A stretch of 64,000 bases of DNA, from the NCBI GenBank assembly GCA_029932675.1, contig JAOZPP010000001.1:44671-108670 (forward strand). The letters run 5' to 3'. The notes below the pieces were generated by a model, which did not search any database, had not been told where the DNA came from, and saw only the letters and a program-made list of their open reading frames with translations. Shown here piece by piece: positions 54,782-63,943 of the stretch; within the stretch, counting starts at the first letter, position 1, and each line of letters opens with the position of its first letter. The DNA is from a bacterium. Lineage in GTDB: Bacteria > SM23-81 > DAOVCL01. The position numbers and the translations under genes were made by a program.

Positions 54782-55518
54782 ACTTCAATGAGGCTATTGG
54801 AAAGGTCCCTAAAAGTTTGCCCCGGGTGCAGATAGAAAAGCTACCGGGGAGGGAGATAGAGCTTCTCATCAAAGGTAACCCCTCTTTTCTGAGCAAATTC
54901 CAGTATGGGGACGAATATATCTGGTGTGACTACGATTATCCCTCAAGGGAACTGAATACGGTTAACCTCTGCCGGGTGGGAGGGCCAATGTTAGTTAACG
55001 GAGAGGAGACCTATGAGCTCTGGATTAAGGGTTATAACCCAGATGGGGAGATGACTGATGAATCCTGGTGGTATTATGCGGTTCAGAAGGAGAAAGCAGA
55101 AACCCTTCTCTTTATAAGCAAAGATAGCCAAGGGAAGGGAAGGGTTGAGGAGGCGGAGGTTAAATTTCCCCTAAAGGTGAGGACAGGTCAGAGATGGGAG
55201 TCAAAGGAGGTTTATCATACTGGAAGGTTATGCAGGGAGTATGAATGTAAGGATGCAGTGGACGGACCCTATCTAGTTAGGTTGGGAGAGAAAAAGGAAG
55301 AGTGTTTGAGGTGGCAAACTGCCGAATACGAAAAGGGGAAGAGGAAAGAGCTGGCCGAAGCATTTATCTCCATTAAATCCGGGATTACTTTCCTTTTCCG
55401 CAGATACAACGGCCCAGGGTGGGATAATCTAAAGAAGCTAGAGGATTCTCCTAAGATTACCTATGGGGAGGAGGAGTATCTTCTCTGGTATTGCTCGGTT
55501 CCTTTCAGAGACATTTAG
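54775..55518 (+). CDS. Unrecognised protein of the sigma operon
   Basis: This 247-residue protein has no signal peptide and no family I recognise. It is rich in Glu, Lys, Trp and Tyr, and the two ends look beta-rich (for example YELWIKGYNPDGEM and EEYLLWYCSVPF). Cysteines at three widely spaced sites (WCDYDYP, LCREYECK and KEECLRW) are of interest. GGAGG precedes the ATG. It ends four bases inside the convergent membrane-protein gene. It is likely made with the sigma factor, either as a regulator or a target. Confidence 0.68.
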   Translation: MLNFNEAIGKVPKSLPRVQIEKLPGREIELLIKGNPSFLSKFQYGDEYIWCDYDYPSRELNTVNLCRVGGPMLVNGEETYELWIKGYNPDGEMTDESWWYYAVQKEKAETLLFISKDSQGKGRVEEAEVKFPLKVRTGQRWESKEVYHTGRLCREYECKDAVDGPYLVRLGEKKEECLRWQTAEYEKGKRKELAEAFISIKSGITFLFRRYNGPGWDNLKKLEDSPKITYGEEEYLLWYCSVPFRDI

Positions 55519-55997
55519 CCATTGCAGAGTTGCTGGTGGGGGCATCGGCGACAGGCAAGGCCCTTGCGGGTCCATCTTTTCAGAAAGGGAAGCAGTAAGG
55601 TCAACCCAAAGATGATCAACCAGTGAAGGCTCCTCTCTGTTAGTAATTTGAAGAGGGCTAAAAGCGAGGGGAGAATCCAGATGATGGTCAAGAGTAAGTT
55701 AAAATGAAGGGTAGATCTGAAATCCTCCTCTTCCCCTCGCGGGAAGAGAAAAGCAGCGATTTTTCCCCACCCTATCTGGCATCTTTTTCCATACCAACTG
55801 CAATTTCGGCACTTGGAGAGGGGGAGAATAACTAGAATCCCAAATACGGCATAGATGGAGTAGACAATAGCAGCCATCTGATTTAGCCCATTGAAGATAT
55901 AGAAGCCCAAAGCAAATATTGAACCGCAGATTATCCATCTGAAGATTATCAACCTCCAAGAATATGCCTCGATGCGGATTTCTTTCTCCTTCTTCAT
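55515..55997 (-). CDS. Four-helix membrane protein with cysteine clusters
   Basis: This 160-residue integral membrane protein has about four helices. A loop after helix 2 contains LSKCRNCSWYGKRCQIGWGK and the C-terminus reads ACRRCPHQQLCNG. The two clusters together give six cysteines and a histidine, which could bind a metal. A GGAGG signal lies just ahead of the ATG. It is convergent with the sigma operon and lies between it and the C25 gene. No family was recognised. Confidence 0.72.
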   Translation of the reverse strand: MKKEKEIRIEAYSWRLIIFRWIICGSIFALGFYIFNGLNQMAAIVYSIYAVFGILVILPLSKCRNCSWYGKRCQIGWGKIAAFLFPRGEEEDFRSTLHFNLLLTIIWILPSLLALFKLLTERSLHWLIIFGLTLLLPFLKRWTRKGLACRRCPHQQLCNG

Positions 55998-56089
55998 TGG
56001 TCTCCTCCCGATAAAGTCTCAAACATCACCTCTAAATAGTGGGGAAGCAGGTCCCGCGAATGGAAAAATGATACGAATATTGAGCTGTT

Positions 56090-59000
56090 TTATTTTAGGA
56101 GTAGGAGTTTTCGCACCCCCTGGAAACCCCCAGCTCTAAGTCGACAGAAGTAAATTCCACTTGCTAACCTTCTGGCATCCCAGGTTACAGCCTTATATCC
56201 GGGGGTCTGCTTTCCATCCACCAGTGTTGCCACCTTCCGCCCCAAGATATTGTAGATCTCCAAACGAACGTGTATCGTGCTCGTAGCTCGTGCTCGTAAA
56301 AGGTCCCTGGCGGTGGAGTGAGAGGAACGATCTACGGGTAACGAGTAACGAATAACGGTTGTTGCATTAAAGGGATTGGGGTAGTTTTGAAAAAGGGCAT
56401 ACGAGGTAGGGAGCTTATCCTCACTGGTTTCATTTTGAACTCCAACTGTATAATCCACATAAGAGACCCGCACATCATCAATATACCAACCGGCCTTCGT
56501 TCCTGAGCCATTCGAGCCAAACTGCCATCGGATAACCGCCGTATCGCCCTCCCCAACATAAGGGGTAAGATCAAAACTCGCTTTCTGCCACGAGGTGCCT
56601 TCACCGGCATAACAACGTTGTCCCGGTATCCCTGAGTTGTCCAGGGGAACCCAACCTTGGGGATAAGGCTCTTCTGGATCGATGATCTGCCAATCCCCTC
56701 CGTTTACCGAGATCTTCAGATTTCCCCCATCTGCATCCTGAGAGTCATACCAGTGCCAGAATTCCAAAGTTGCCTTGGTGGAGTTAGGGAAATAGAGTGG
56801 GGGAGAGTCAAGGATGGAATTTGAATAATCACTATAAGGGCCTTGCAAGTTTGTGGCCCAAAGGTTAGAATCGCTGTGGGCCCCACCTGGGCCATATTGT
56901 GGCTTCCCCCATTGCCAATCGCCAGAGGAAGAGAGAGCCCCACTGTCTGAGTCAAAATCGGAGAAATAGATGTAGACCCTGGGATGGAGGATGAGATTTA
57001 CGCTCATCGTCTCGTCATAAGATACGGTCAGCACGGATATTAAGGTATCCTCATATCCTTCCTTTGATGCTCGGAGAGTATAGCTTCCTTGGTAGAGTCC
57101 GCCCAGATGCCAACCTCCATCGGCAGAAGTGGTGTCTGCGGTGGAAAACGCTCCCGAAGTCAAGGTCACTACCGCTCCCCCATCGTTAGGGCTACCCCTT
57201 AAATCAACCATTCCACGGATCAGCCCTTGCGGTTCCTTCTCATTTGCCAAAAGATAGAAACAGGTATTCTCCAAGAGGTTCTTTCTCTGCAAACTGTCCG
57301 TGAGGGCAAGAAGGTTAAAGCTGTAGAAGACAATTTGTCCCCCTTGAGGATCTGGAGTAGGATCATAGACTAAGACACCAGCATCCCCCTCTTTGCATTG
57401 ATAGATCACAAAGGCATCCTCTGCCGGGACGGAAGCATCCTGATCCCCCCAGTCATATGGATCAAAGGTTATCCCCAGAGTAAAGGGCAACCTGTTAGGA
57501 TACCGGGCGATGGGATGGTTGCTAAAGGAATTAACCAAATTCAAATCCCCTGCCTCATCTCCCTCCCATCCAGCTATATGAAGGACATTCTGGGCAAAGG
57601 GGTGAAAGTTAGTGTGCTCCACCCAGGAGTCAAACCCTAACTCTCCTCCCTCAATGAGTAGCTTGCCCCCATTGGCCACATACGCTTCCAAGGCATCTCG
57701 ATATGTGGAGAGGGCCACCGGACTCTGACTCTGTCCATCGCTCCAGATAATAAATGGGTAATGAGTCCAGTTGGAAGGATCTGTAGAGGAGGATAGTTCC
57801 AACTTGGTATTTAGGTTCAACTCGTGCAGGTAACGGGCAATAGCCTGCGCCGATTCTCCTGGTTTTGTCTCCCCTAATTTTTTCACACTCAACATCGCCT
57901 TGATACCACCAAGTTCTTGCTTTCCCCCTGTCTCATCGTCAACCACTAAAATGGTATCCGCAAATGAGGACATCCGGAAATCCTTCTCCAGGCTATCCTC
58001 CTCGACCGAAAGAGTTGCTGTTTGGGGAAGGTGCTGCCAGGAACTGACTTTGAAGAGGTAATCGAAATAGGGAAGTTCTGTAGAGAAGCTCCCCCCCTGG
58101 GCGGAGTCCGTCTGGATAATAGCATAAAGCTGTGGGTTCTCCCCCTTAGTGAAGATGCGGATGGTTGCGCTCAATGGCTCACCTGAAGAGGAATCATAAA
58201 CTACTCCCCCAACCTTCCCTTGAGGAGCAGGATTCAAGCCTAAGGCAACCTCATTTACATTATGCCTCAAAAGAATTGTTTCCTTCTTTGAACTGTACCC
58301 AAACCTTGTCAAATAGAGATCATATTCCCCCACGGAGAGTTTCTCTCCGACCTGAAATCTACCATCACCATCGGTATCCAGTTGGAAAATAGGTGAAACT
58401 GAGGATGTATCAGCCCCCCCAGGAAACCCTAAGATCCGCACCCCGTCCAATGAGTCCCCGGTGAGGCTATCATAAACAACGCCTGACAACCGACCATAAG
58501 CATTGATAACTGGAATATCTTTTTGGAAGATATTAAAGCCAAACTTGGCGATGACGCACCGAAGACTTCCCAAGGTATCAGGAGTGACTTCAACTTCAGC
58601 AATGGTGTCAGAGGTGGAGAGGCTGGTGTCTATCCCACAACCTCTGATGAAGAAGGAAAATCCTGGTATCCCAGTTATTCCACGGATTCCTGCGAAAAAA
58701 TTGGGGGTTAAGGTATCAATAAGGCCTATGGAAGGGACACTGGCCGAGACGGTTGGAGAGCTAAGATTTAAACCGCCGACAACCCAGATGGAATCGGCGA
58801 ATAGATTGTAATCCTCACCTTCCCTTCTCCCTTTGACGCTGAGAACCTCCCCATAAGGAGGTGCAAGGGTGAGATAAGCCTCACCTTGACTATTAGTGGT
58901 ATCCAAAAGGGATACACCCCAACCAGAAATTGCCACTTCTACATTGGGAAGAGGTCGAGCTGTTCCCTGGGATAAAACCGTTATCCTTACCCAAGTAGAA

Positions 59001-61069
59001 GCGTTTATGGGAATGGAATCTGGGTTTATAGTTGAGTTCGCAGGGGAGATAACCAGCACCTTTCCCATGTAGGACTTAAAGTTGTGTTTAGTAACCGTCA
59101 CATAGAGGGTTCCTGGGGAGGAAATCTGTGGATAGATATCCACATTGGCGTAGCCCCCTTGGGAATAGGTTACCCCATAGGTGATGCCATCCTTATAGAG
59201 GGCTACTAACGCACTGTCCTGGTCTACAGCCACTTCCATCGTCTGGGCCAGGAGGGGAAAGGTATCGTTGTGTGATACTACAAAGGTGTCTGGAGCTCCA
59301 ATGAAGAGGTCCAAGGATGGTTCCCCCAAGAGGTTGTAGACTTCAAAGTAGTATTTGACATTCGCTGCCAGCCCATAGTGTTGGAAAAGCTTTAGCTTGG
59401 CCCCATTGGTCATCTCACAGAGGGTGTGGAGTCCCTCACCAAAGCCAGATAGATAAAGTCCCCTCTCCAAGACATCATCCTCATCCCAATAAGTATAATT
59501 GGATGCCCCCCAAAAACCCACTGCGCCCTTGGCCCTAGCCCTCAACCATTCCTCACCTTGGCAGACGGAGTAGTTGTAAGTTCCTGTGAGACAAGCGTTG
59601 CTGATCACAAAGGGATACATCCCTTGGTTGGTTAAATTTTCTATATTGGAGAGATAGTAACCAGGGTCCTGCCAGCCGGTTTGTGTGCCATGTCCGGAAT
59701 AGTTAATCCATATCTGTCCTTGATTGAGGGCAGAGTCTATATCGCTTGTATTACCCCCGAAATGGGAGTAGACCATTGTAGAGAGAACACCCAAAGGTTC
59801 AAAATAGGTAAGGGCCATCTCATTATGAGTCCCCTCAGTCAACTCGTGGTTTTCATTGGAGGCGATGAATGCCGCCCGGGATAGCCAATCTGTGTGGGAG
59901 TTTACGAGTTTTTCAAAACTAAGCACCTTGTCCACGACATTTCCAGCCTCATCGGAAGTCTTTACCGATAACCGGCCGATGCCGATATCTGGGAAGAGAT
60001 CGGAACCATCAACAGTGGAGTAGTAAAGGTCGGTGGCATTAGCCTTGTGTCCCTCCAAGGGATATCTCCCAGGATATGGTTGAATATAGGCGGATGTCCC
60101 TCCAGTCAAATCCCCTTCCCCCACCAGGAGGACATAGGCAGGAGGATTCTCCCAATTGTGGTAGGCATTGCTGATAAATGCCCTAATACTTGCCGTATCT
60201 GGGCCTATCTCCGATGTCTTTGCAATAAAAGTCGAGAAGCCCTTCTCCCCAATCCACTTCCTTAAGGGCTGAACCACCTCCCAGAAGCTATCGGCTGATA
60301 CTATAAGATAGGCTACGGGAGTAACCTTAGGAGAGAAACTCTCATAGGTGCCATAGTTAAGAAAGGCATTCTGGGCAAGCCTCTCCCAGGAGGGTGAGTA
60401 AAGCCTCTTTAAGTTGGCCTCGGTGGAGGAGAGATCTGACCCAGAGAGGTTAATTTGAAGTTTAAGCTGAGTGATCAACTTCACCCGTGCTTCACCAGGA
60501 TTGTAGAGGAAAGGATATACCTCCAGGGTAATAAACCTATGCCCCCTCATCACCCCTCCAGGACTTATCCTTACAGGTCTCTCTGGGTAAAACGCAGCTT
60601 GAGAATAGAAGGAATTGTCGATAAAAAACTCGCTTGGTCCATCGACGCCCTTTCGCCTCGATGGCTGACAAGGGAGGATGGGATACTCCAACCCCAGATC
60701 CTGCAGCCCATATTCCTGCGCGGAGAGAGAGACTATCTGCAGAGAGGGGGTAGCCTCGTAGGGAATTTCTACCAGTTCTCTGATGACCGGAAGCTGCGGC
60801 TTGCCGATCTCTCTATTGAAGCCATACTCAGGAATAGAGATTTGGCTAAATCTTCCCCCCTTAGTGGAGAGGAGATCATAGTTAAACCCTCTCACCCTTA
60901 TTTCCACTTCTATCCCAGTGGGGTCGGCCCTGAGCAAAGAAACCATTGGCTTCCCTGGAGAGGCAATACCTCTGGATGAAAACCACCCCGCCTCAACTTT
61001 CGCCAAATAAAAAAACGATAGAAGTAAAAGAATATAGCCCCAACTTCCCTTTACCTTAAACCCTTCCAT
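56090..61069 (-). CDS. Large C25 (gingipain-like) peptidase with Por/T9SS-type sorting domain
   Basis: This secreted cysteine peptidase has about 1659 residues. After a signal peptide and a prodomain (about 35-230), a C25 catalytic domain follows. Using the 61081 frame for numbering, the active-site histidine is H464 (YSGHGTQ) and the cysteine is C497 (ISNACLTG). Ig-like and carboxypeptidase-regulatory-like repeats fill the middle, a jelly-roll-like region with WEFWHWYDSQDADGG-style blocks follows, and a sorting domain closes the chain (NPFNATTVIRYSLP). I prefer 61069 because GGAGG lies five bases ahead. A 23-residue insert in the sorting domain is encoded by a CGTAG-type micro-repeat. Confidence 0.88.
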   Translation of the reverse strand: MEGFKVKGSWGYILLLLSFFYLAKVEAGWFSSRGIASPGKPMVSLLRADPTGIEVEIRVRGFNYDLLSTKGGRFSQISIPEYGFNREIGKPQLPVIRELVEIPYEATPSLQIVSLSAQEYGLQDLGLEYPILPCQPSRRKGVDGPSEFFIDNSFYSQAAFYPERPVRISPGGVMRGHRFITLEVYPFLYNPGEARVKLITQLKLQINLSGSDLSSTEANLKRLYSPSWERLAQNAFLNYGTYESFSPKVTPVAYLIVSADSFWEVVQPLRKWIGEKGFSTFIAKTSEIGPDTASIRAFISNAYHNWENPPAYVLLVGEGDLTGGTSAYIQPYPGRYPLEGHKANATDLYYSTVDGSDLFPDIGIGRLSVKTSDEAGNVVDKVLSFEKLVNSHTDWLSRAAFIASNENHELTEGTHNEMALTYFEPLGVLSTMVYSHFGGNTSDIDSALNQGQIWINYSGHGTQTGWQDPGYYLSNIENLTNQGMYPFVISNACLTGTYNYSVCQGEEWLRARAKGAVGFWGASNYTYWDEDDVLERGLYLSGFGEGLHTLCEMTNGAKLKLFQHYGLAANVKYYFEVYNLLGEPSLDLFIGAPDTFVVSHNDTFPLLAQTMEVAVDQDSALVALYKDGITYGVTYSQGGYANVDIYPQISSPGTLYVTVTKHNFKSYMGKVLVISPANSTINPDSIPINASTWVRITVLSQGTARPLPNVEVAISGWGVSLLDTTNSQGEAYLTLAPPYGEVLSVKGRREGEDYNLFADSIWVVGGLNLSSPTVSASVPSIGLIDTLTPNFFAGIRGITGIPGFSFFIRGCGIDTSLSTSDTIAEVEVTPDTLGSLRCVIAKFGFNIFQKDIPVINAYGRLSGVVYDSLTGDSLDGVRILGFPGGADTSSVSPIFQLDTDGDGRFQVGEKLSVGEYDLYLTRFGYSSKKETILLRHNVNEVALGLNPAPQGKVGGVVYDSSSGEPLSATIRIFTKGENPQLYAIIQTDSAQGGSFSTELPYFDYLFKVSSWQHLPQTATLSVEEDSLEKDFRMSSFADTILVVDDETGGKQELGGIKAMLSVKKLGETKPGESAQAIARYLHELNLNTKLELSSSTDPSNWTHYPFIIWSDGQSQSPVALSTYRDALEAYVANGGKLLIEGGELGFDSWVEHTNFHPFAQNVLHIAGWEGDEAGDLNLVNSFSNHPIARYPNRLPFTLGITFDPYDWGDQDASVPAEDAFVIYQCKEGDAGVLVYDPTPDPQGGQIVFYSFNLLALTDSLQRKNLLENTCFYLLANEKEPQGLIRGMVDLRGSPNDGGAVVTLTSGAFSTADTTSADGGWHLGGLYQGSYTLRASKEGYEDTLISVLTVSYDETMSVNLILHPRVYIYFSDFDSDSGALSSSGDWQWGKPQYGPGGAHSDSNLWATNLQGPYSDYSNSILDSPPLYFPNSTKATLEFWHWYDSQDADGGNLKISVNGGDWQIIDPEEPYPQGWVPLDNSGIPGQRCYAGEGTSWQKASFDLTPYVGEGDTAVIRWQFGSNGSGTKAGWYIDDVRVSYVDYTVGVQNETSEDKLPTSYALFQNYPNPFNATTVIRYSLPVDRSSHSTARDLLRARATSTIHVRLEIYNILGRKVATLVDGKQTPGYKAVTWDARRLASGIYFCRLRAGGFQGVRKLLLLK
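56270..56355. repeat. In-frame CGTAG micro-repeat in the C25 sorting domain
   Basis: Units such as TCGTGCTCGTAGCTCGTGCT and GGTAACGAGTAACGAATAAC lie inside coding sequence and are translated as a non-conserved loop (residues after TVIRYSLP). The same vocabulary is intergenic at 14720-14765 and 29549-29580. Confidence 0.7.
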
Positions 61070-61449
61070 TTTAACCTCCATAATGAAAGATTCATCACAA
61101 AATAAACAATTGAGCAGTTTTTTTCAAGAAATTTCCTTAAAAAGGTGCGAATTTTCTTATTGGCTATGTAAATAATGAGGGGCGTAGTCAAAATTGTTGC
61201 TAATCCAATCTTTGAAACCCAGAATCTTTCAGTAAATCAATGCCTTTTGTGGTATGGCGCCCTATAAGGCCCTTTCCTTTAGGAGACCAAAAGGCGTTCC
61301 TGCCGCTTGTGGCCAGCGGTATTCTGCCATATCTCTCAAGAATTATAGAGCAAAGGACTTCCTTGCTGTCCTCCCCCTCCTTTCCATCGCTCAACAATTA
61401 CTCTCCGCGACTTCCCTTGATCCGCAATACCTCATATTCGATTTTCCTC

Positions 61450-61494
61450 TTGACAGCATGGCAAACCAATATATATTGATAGCTGTCAATATAT
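61450..61494 (+). promoter_or_regulatory. arsR promoter with palindromic operator
   Basis: TTGACA (61450-61455), a 16-bp spacer and TATATT (61472-61477) form a promoter. An imperfect palindrome at 61471-61494 (half sites ATATATTGATAG and CTGTCAATATAT, 11 of 12 matching) covers the -10 box. This is the expected ArsR-type repression geometry. The leader is short and lacks a clear ribosome binding site. Confidence 0.72.
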
Positions 61495-61498
61495 CAAT

Positions 61499-61804
61499 AT
61501 GAAAGAGCCACTGAAAATCTTCAAGGCCCTGGGTGATGGAACCCGCCTAAAAATAGTTGAATTTCTCCTTGGCGGAGAAAAGTGTGTTTGTGAGATAGTT
61601 CCTTACACAGGAAGAACCCAGTCAACAGTTTCAATTCAATTGGCAAAACTGGAGGGTTTAGGTATCGTTGAATCGAGAAGGGAAGGGAAAAGCGTTTATT
61701 ACAAACTTGTAAATAAGAAGGTGAGGAAAGTTTTAGAGATAGTGAACAATAATAGATCTAATTTGCAGGGAGGGGTGGAAAATGAAGGCAAAGGAACTAC
61801 TTGA
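61499..61804 (+). CDS. ArsR-family transcriptional repressor
   Basis: This 101-residue winged-helix regulator has the metal-sensing motif type GEKCVCEIVP (about 25-34), related to the ELCVCDL site of As/Sb sensors. The DNA-recognition helix is in TQSTVSIQLAKLEGLGIVE, followed by a wing with KSVYYKL. It would bind the operator just upstream and be released by metal or metalloid, or by another thiol-reactive ligand. It overlaps the fmdE-like gene by 23 bp. Confidence 0.9.
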   Translation: MKEPLKIFKALGDGTRLKIVEFLLGGEKCVCEIVPYTGRTQSTVSIQLAKLEGLGIVESRREGKSVYYKLVNKKVRKVLEIVNNNRSNLQGGVENEGKGTT

Positions 61805-62384
61805 AATTGGTTTCAAGTTTCATGGGCATAAATGTCCTGCCATGCCCTTAGGCATAAGAGCGGGGTTGACCGCTATGAAGAAATTAGGTGTAGAACAGGC
61901 AAGCAACAAGGAACTGTTCTGCTTTGTTGAAACTGGTCCCTCTCATGCTACAATGTGTTTTGTCGATGGCGTGCAAACAGCCACAGGTTGCACCTATGGC
62001 AAGGCCAACATAGAGAAACTCAATTATGGGAAGAATGCAATTAGATTGATTGATCTTAAAAACAAGAGGTCTGTCAGAGTTTCCCTAAACCCAGAGTTCC
62101 AGGTAAAGGGGTTATCCTCTGAGTTCGTTAAACTGAGGCAGAAAGGCATTGAACCAAAGGACATACCCTTGGAGATTGTTGATCCGCTGATCGAAAAGAT
62201 AATGTCCGCAAAAGATGAAGAGATATTGAGTATCGGAGAAGTGGTAGCCACTGAGTTTGAGTCTCCAAAAGGGACTTTTTACTGGGAGAGGTGCGAAAAG
62301 TGCAAAGAAGTGGTATTTGCACATGGTTTGAGAGTGCTTAATGGAAAGCACTACTGTATTCCTTGCTCAATGTTAGAAAAATGA
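61782..62384 (+). CDS. FmdE-family protein with C-terminal zinc finger
   Basis: This 200-residue protein has an FmdE N-domain: FKFHGHKCPAMPLGIRAG (about 11-28) and DGVQTATGCTYGKANIEKL. The C-terminus carries a CxxC...CxxC finger (CEKCKEVVFAHG then HYCIPC). FmdE was named from formylmethanofuran dehydrogenase operons, but bacterial copies have no fixed function and may help molybdenum or tungsten cofactor chemistry. Its start lies inside arsR, with GGAGGGG just ahead. A role linked to the ArsR ligand and the TSUP carrier is inferred. Confidence 0.87.
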   Translation: MKAKELLEIGFKFHGHKCPAMPLGIRAGLTAMKKLGVEQASNKELFCFVETGPSHATMCFVDGVQTATGCTYGKANIEKLNYGKNAIRLIDLKNKRSVRVSLNPEFQVKGLSSEFVKLRQKGIEPKDIPLEIVDPLIEKIMSAKDEEILSIGEVVATEFESPKGTFYWERCEKCKEVVFAHGLRVLNGKHYCIPCSMLEK

Positions 62385-62393
62385 GGCAACACA

Positions 62394-63149
62394 ATGGATC
62401 TGTTGTTTCTTACCCCCATCCTCTTCTTTCTTATAGCATTCGTTTTTTCAATGCTTGGCATGGGCGGATCTCAGCTCTATATCCCCATCTTATTTTGGCT
62501 CGGGATGGATTTCAAACTTCAGGCAATTCCCCTTGGAATGCTATTAAATGTAACCAACAGCTCATCCGCGGCGGTTACCTATGGGAGAGAGGGATTAATC
62601 GACTGGAAAGTTGCCCTACCTTTTGGGCTCACTATGGTATTATCTGCTCCCTTTGGAACTTGGCTCAATATTAACCTCCCCACAAAACCAGTAATTCTAA
62701 TCTTTGCCTTATTCACTGCTACGGCAGCAATGTTGATGCTCAGTGGGTGGAAACCGAAGGGGGGCAAATTCTCATCTAAGGAACGTACCGCGTTAGGCGT
62801 TTCTGGGGGTTCTGTTCTTGGCCTTTTTGCTGGATTAATAGGAAGGGGAGGGGGAAGTTTTGTTGTGCCTTTACTATATATTGCCGGTTTGGAGGCAAGG
62901 ACAGCGGCAGCAACATCTGCATTTGTGGTAACATGTTCCGGCACTTCAAGTTTTCTCTCCCATATTTTCACCGCTGCACGACCAAACTGGAGTATCTGGA
63001 TTCTCTGCGTTCTCTCGGTCCTCATTGGAAGTCAATTAGGCTCGCGCCTGATGGCCAGAAAGCTAAAATCAAAATATATAAAAATAATTTTTGGGACAGT
63101 ATTATTGGGCGTTGCAGCAATTCTTATTATCCAAAATTTCTTCTTATAA
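62394..63149 (+). CDS. TSUP/TauE-SafE family membrane carrier
   Basis: This 251-residue membrane protein has about eight helices. The glycine-rich repeats FSMLGMGGSQLYIPIL and FAGLIGRGGGSFVVPLLY are the duplicated TSUP signature. Members move anions such as sulfite, sulfonates or related organosulfur compounds. It is last of the arsR operon, 9 bp after the FmdE gene. Specificity cannot be read from sequence. Confidence 0.9.
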   Translation: MDLLFLTPILFFLIAFVFSMLGMGGSQLYIPILFWLGMDFKLQAIPLGMLLNVTNSSSAAVTYGREGLIDWKVALPFGLTMVLSAPFGTWLNINLPTKPVILIFALFTATAAMLMLSGWKPKGGKFSSKERTALGVSGGSVLGLFAGLIGRGGGSFVVPLLYIAGLEARTAAATSAFVVTCSGTSSFLSHIFTAARPNWSIWILCVLSVLIGSQLGSRLMARKLKSKYIKIIFGTVLLGVAAILIIQNFFL

Positions 63150-63177
63150 ACTTAATCGTTGCGAATTTGTAATGTTA

Positions 63178-63943
63178 TCAGGCGACAAGGTTGATCTTTG
63201 AAAGAACCTTCATGAGATGTTTGCGGCCATATGAGCTCTTCAGTGCCTCCTGAATGTAAAGCATGTTCTCTTTGTTTACCTCTGCTTTCACCACCTCCAT
63301 CATCTGTGGTGTGCGAGCGTTCTGGAGGTGATAAGCTTCCTTAGGGGAGAGGGAACCCCGCAGTAACTGTAGTCTTCTATACTCCAGGAACAAGAAGGTG
63401 ATCAAGACAATATCCACCCAATGCTCAGAGGCCTGGAAGTCCTCAAAGCTGTAGTCGGTGAAGTGCAGATGGCTCTTTAGCTCTTTGAAATAGAGTTCTA
63501 TCTCCCACCGTAGCTCGTAGAGCTCAACGTTTTCAGGGACACTGAGCTCAGAGAGCATTTCCACTACTAGATCAACTTGGCTACGGTATTTTAGGCCGTA
63601 CCTTTTGGCATAGGCTTTGGTATAATAGCTACGCCGGGGCAAGGGAATGCGGGTGCCGCTCTCGGTGATGAGCAGTCCCATGACCCAAAGATGGGTTTGA
63701 CTTCCCTTACCCCTTTTACCCCTGTCCTTATACTTGATAGTGTTACCATTGCGTTTACGAGACTTCCATCTTCTCTGGGTCTTCTTGGTAGTGGTATCAA
63801 AGATAACCAAACCATTGAGCCGGGAAAGATAACCTCTGTTGCTGGAAGAATAGACCAAAGAAGCTCCAGTAAACCTGGAGGGTATCAAATCCTGGATTAT
63901 TGAATGCCCTATTCACATTGGCTTTGTTGCGTTGTTCGGTCAT
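63178..63943 (-). pseudogene. IS4-type DDE transposase, frameshifted
   Basis: The main frame (63888-63178) contains the first catalytic aspartate in LVIFDTTTKK and the IS4 signature YELRWEIELYFKELK, an exact Y(2)R(3)E(6)K pattern. The probable N-terminus, MTEQRNKANVNRAFNNPGF from 63943, is in a different frame that stops after about 48 codons. A frameshift or small deletion between 63800 and 63890 therefore breaks the gene. It lies 28 bp from the TSUP gene end and marks an insertion-sequence remnant at the window edge. Confidence 0.72.

Noticed and set aside
61200-61397. 65-codon minus-strand frame upstream of arsR
   Set aside because: No family, no start signal, and open frames exist on both strands in this short gap; I see no support for a gene.
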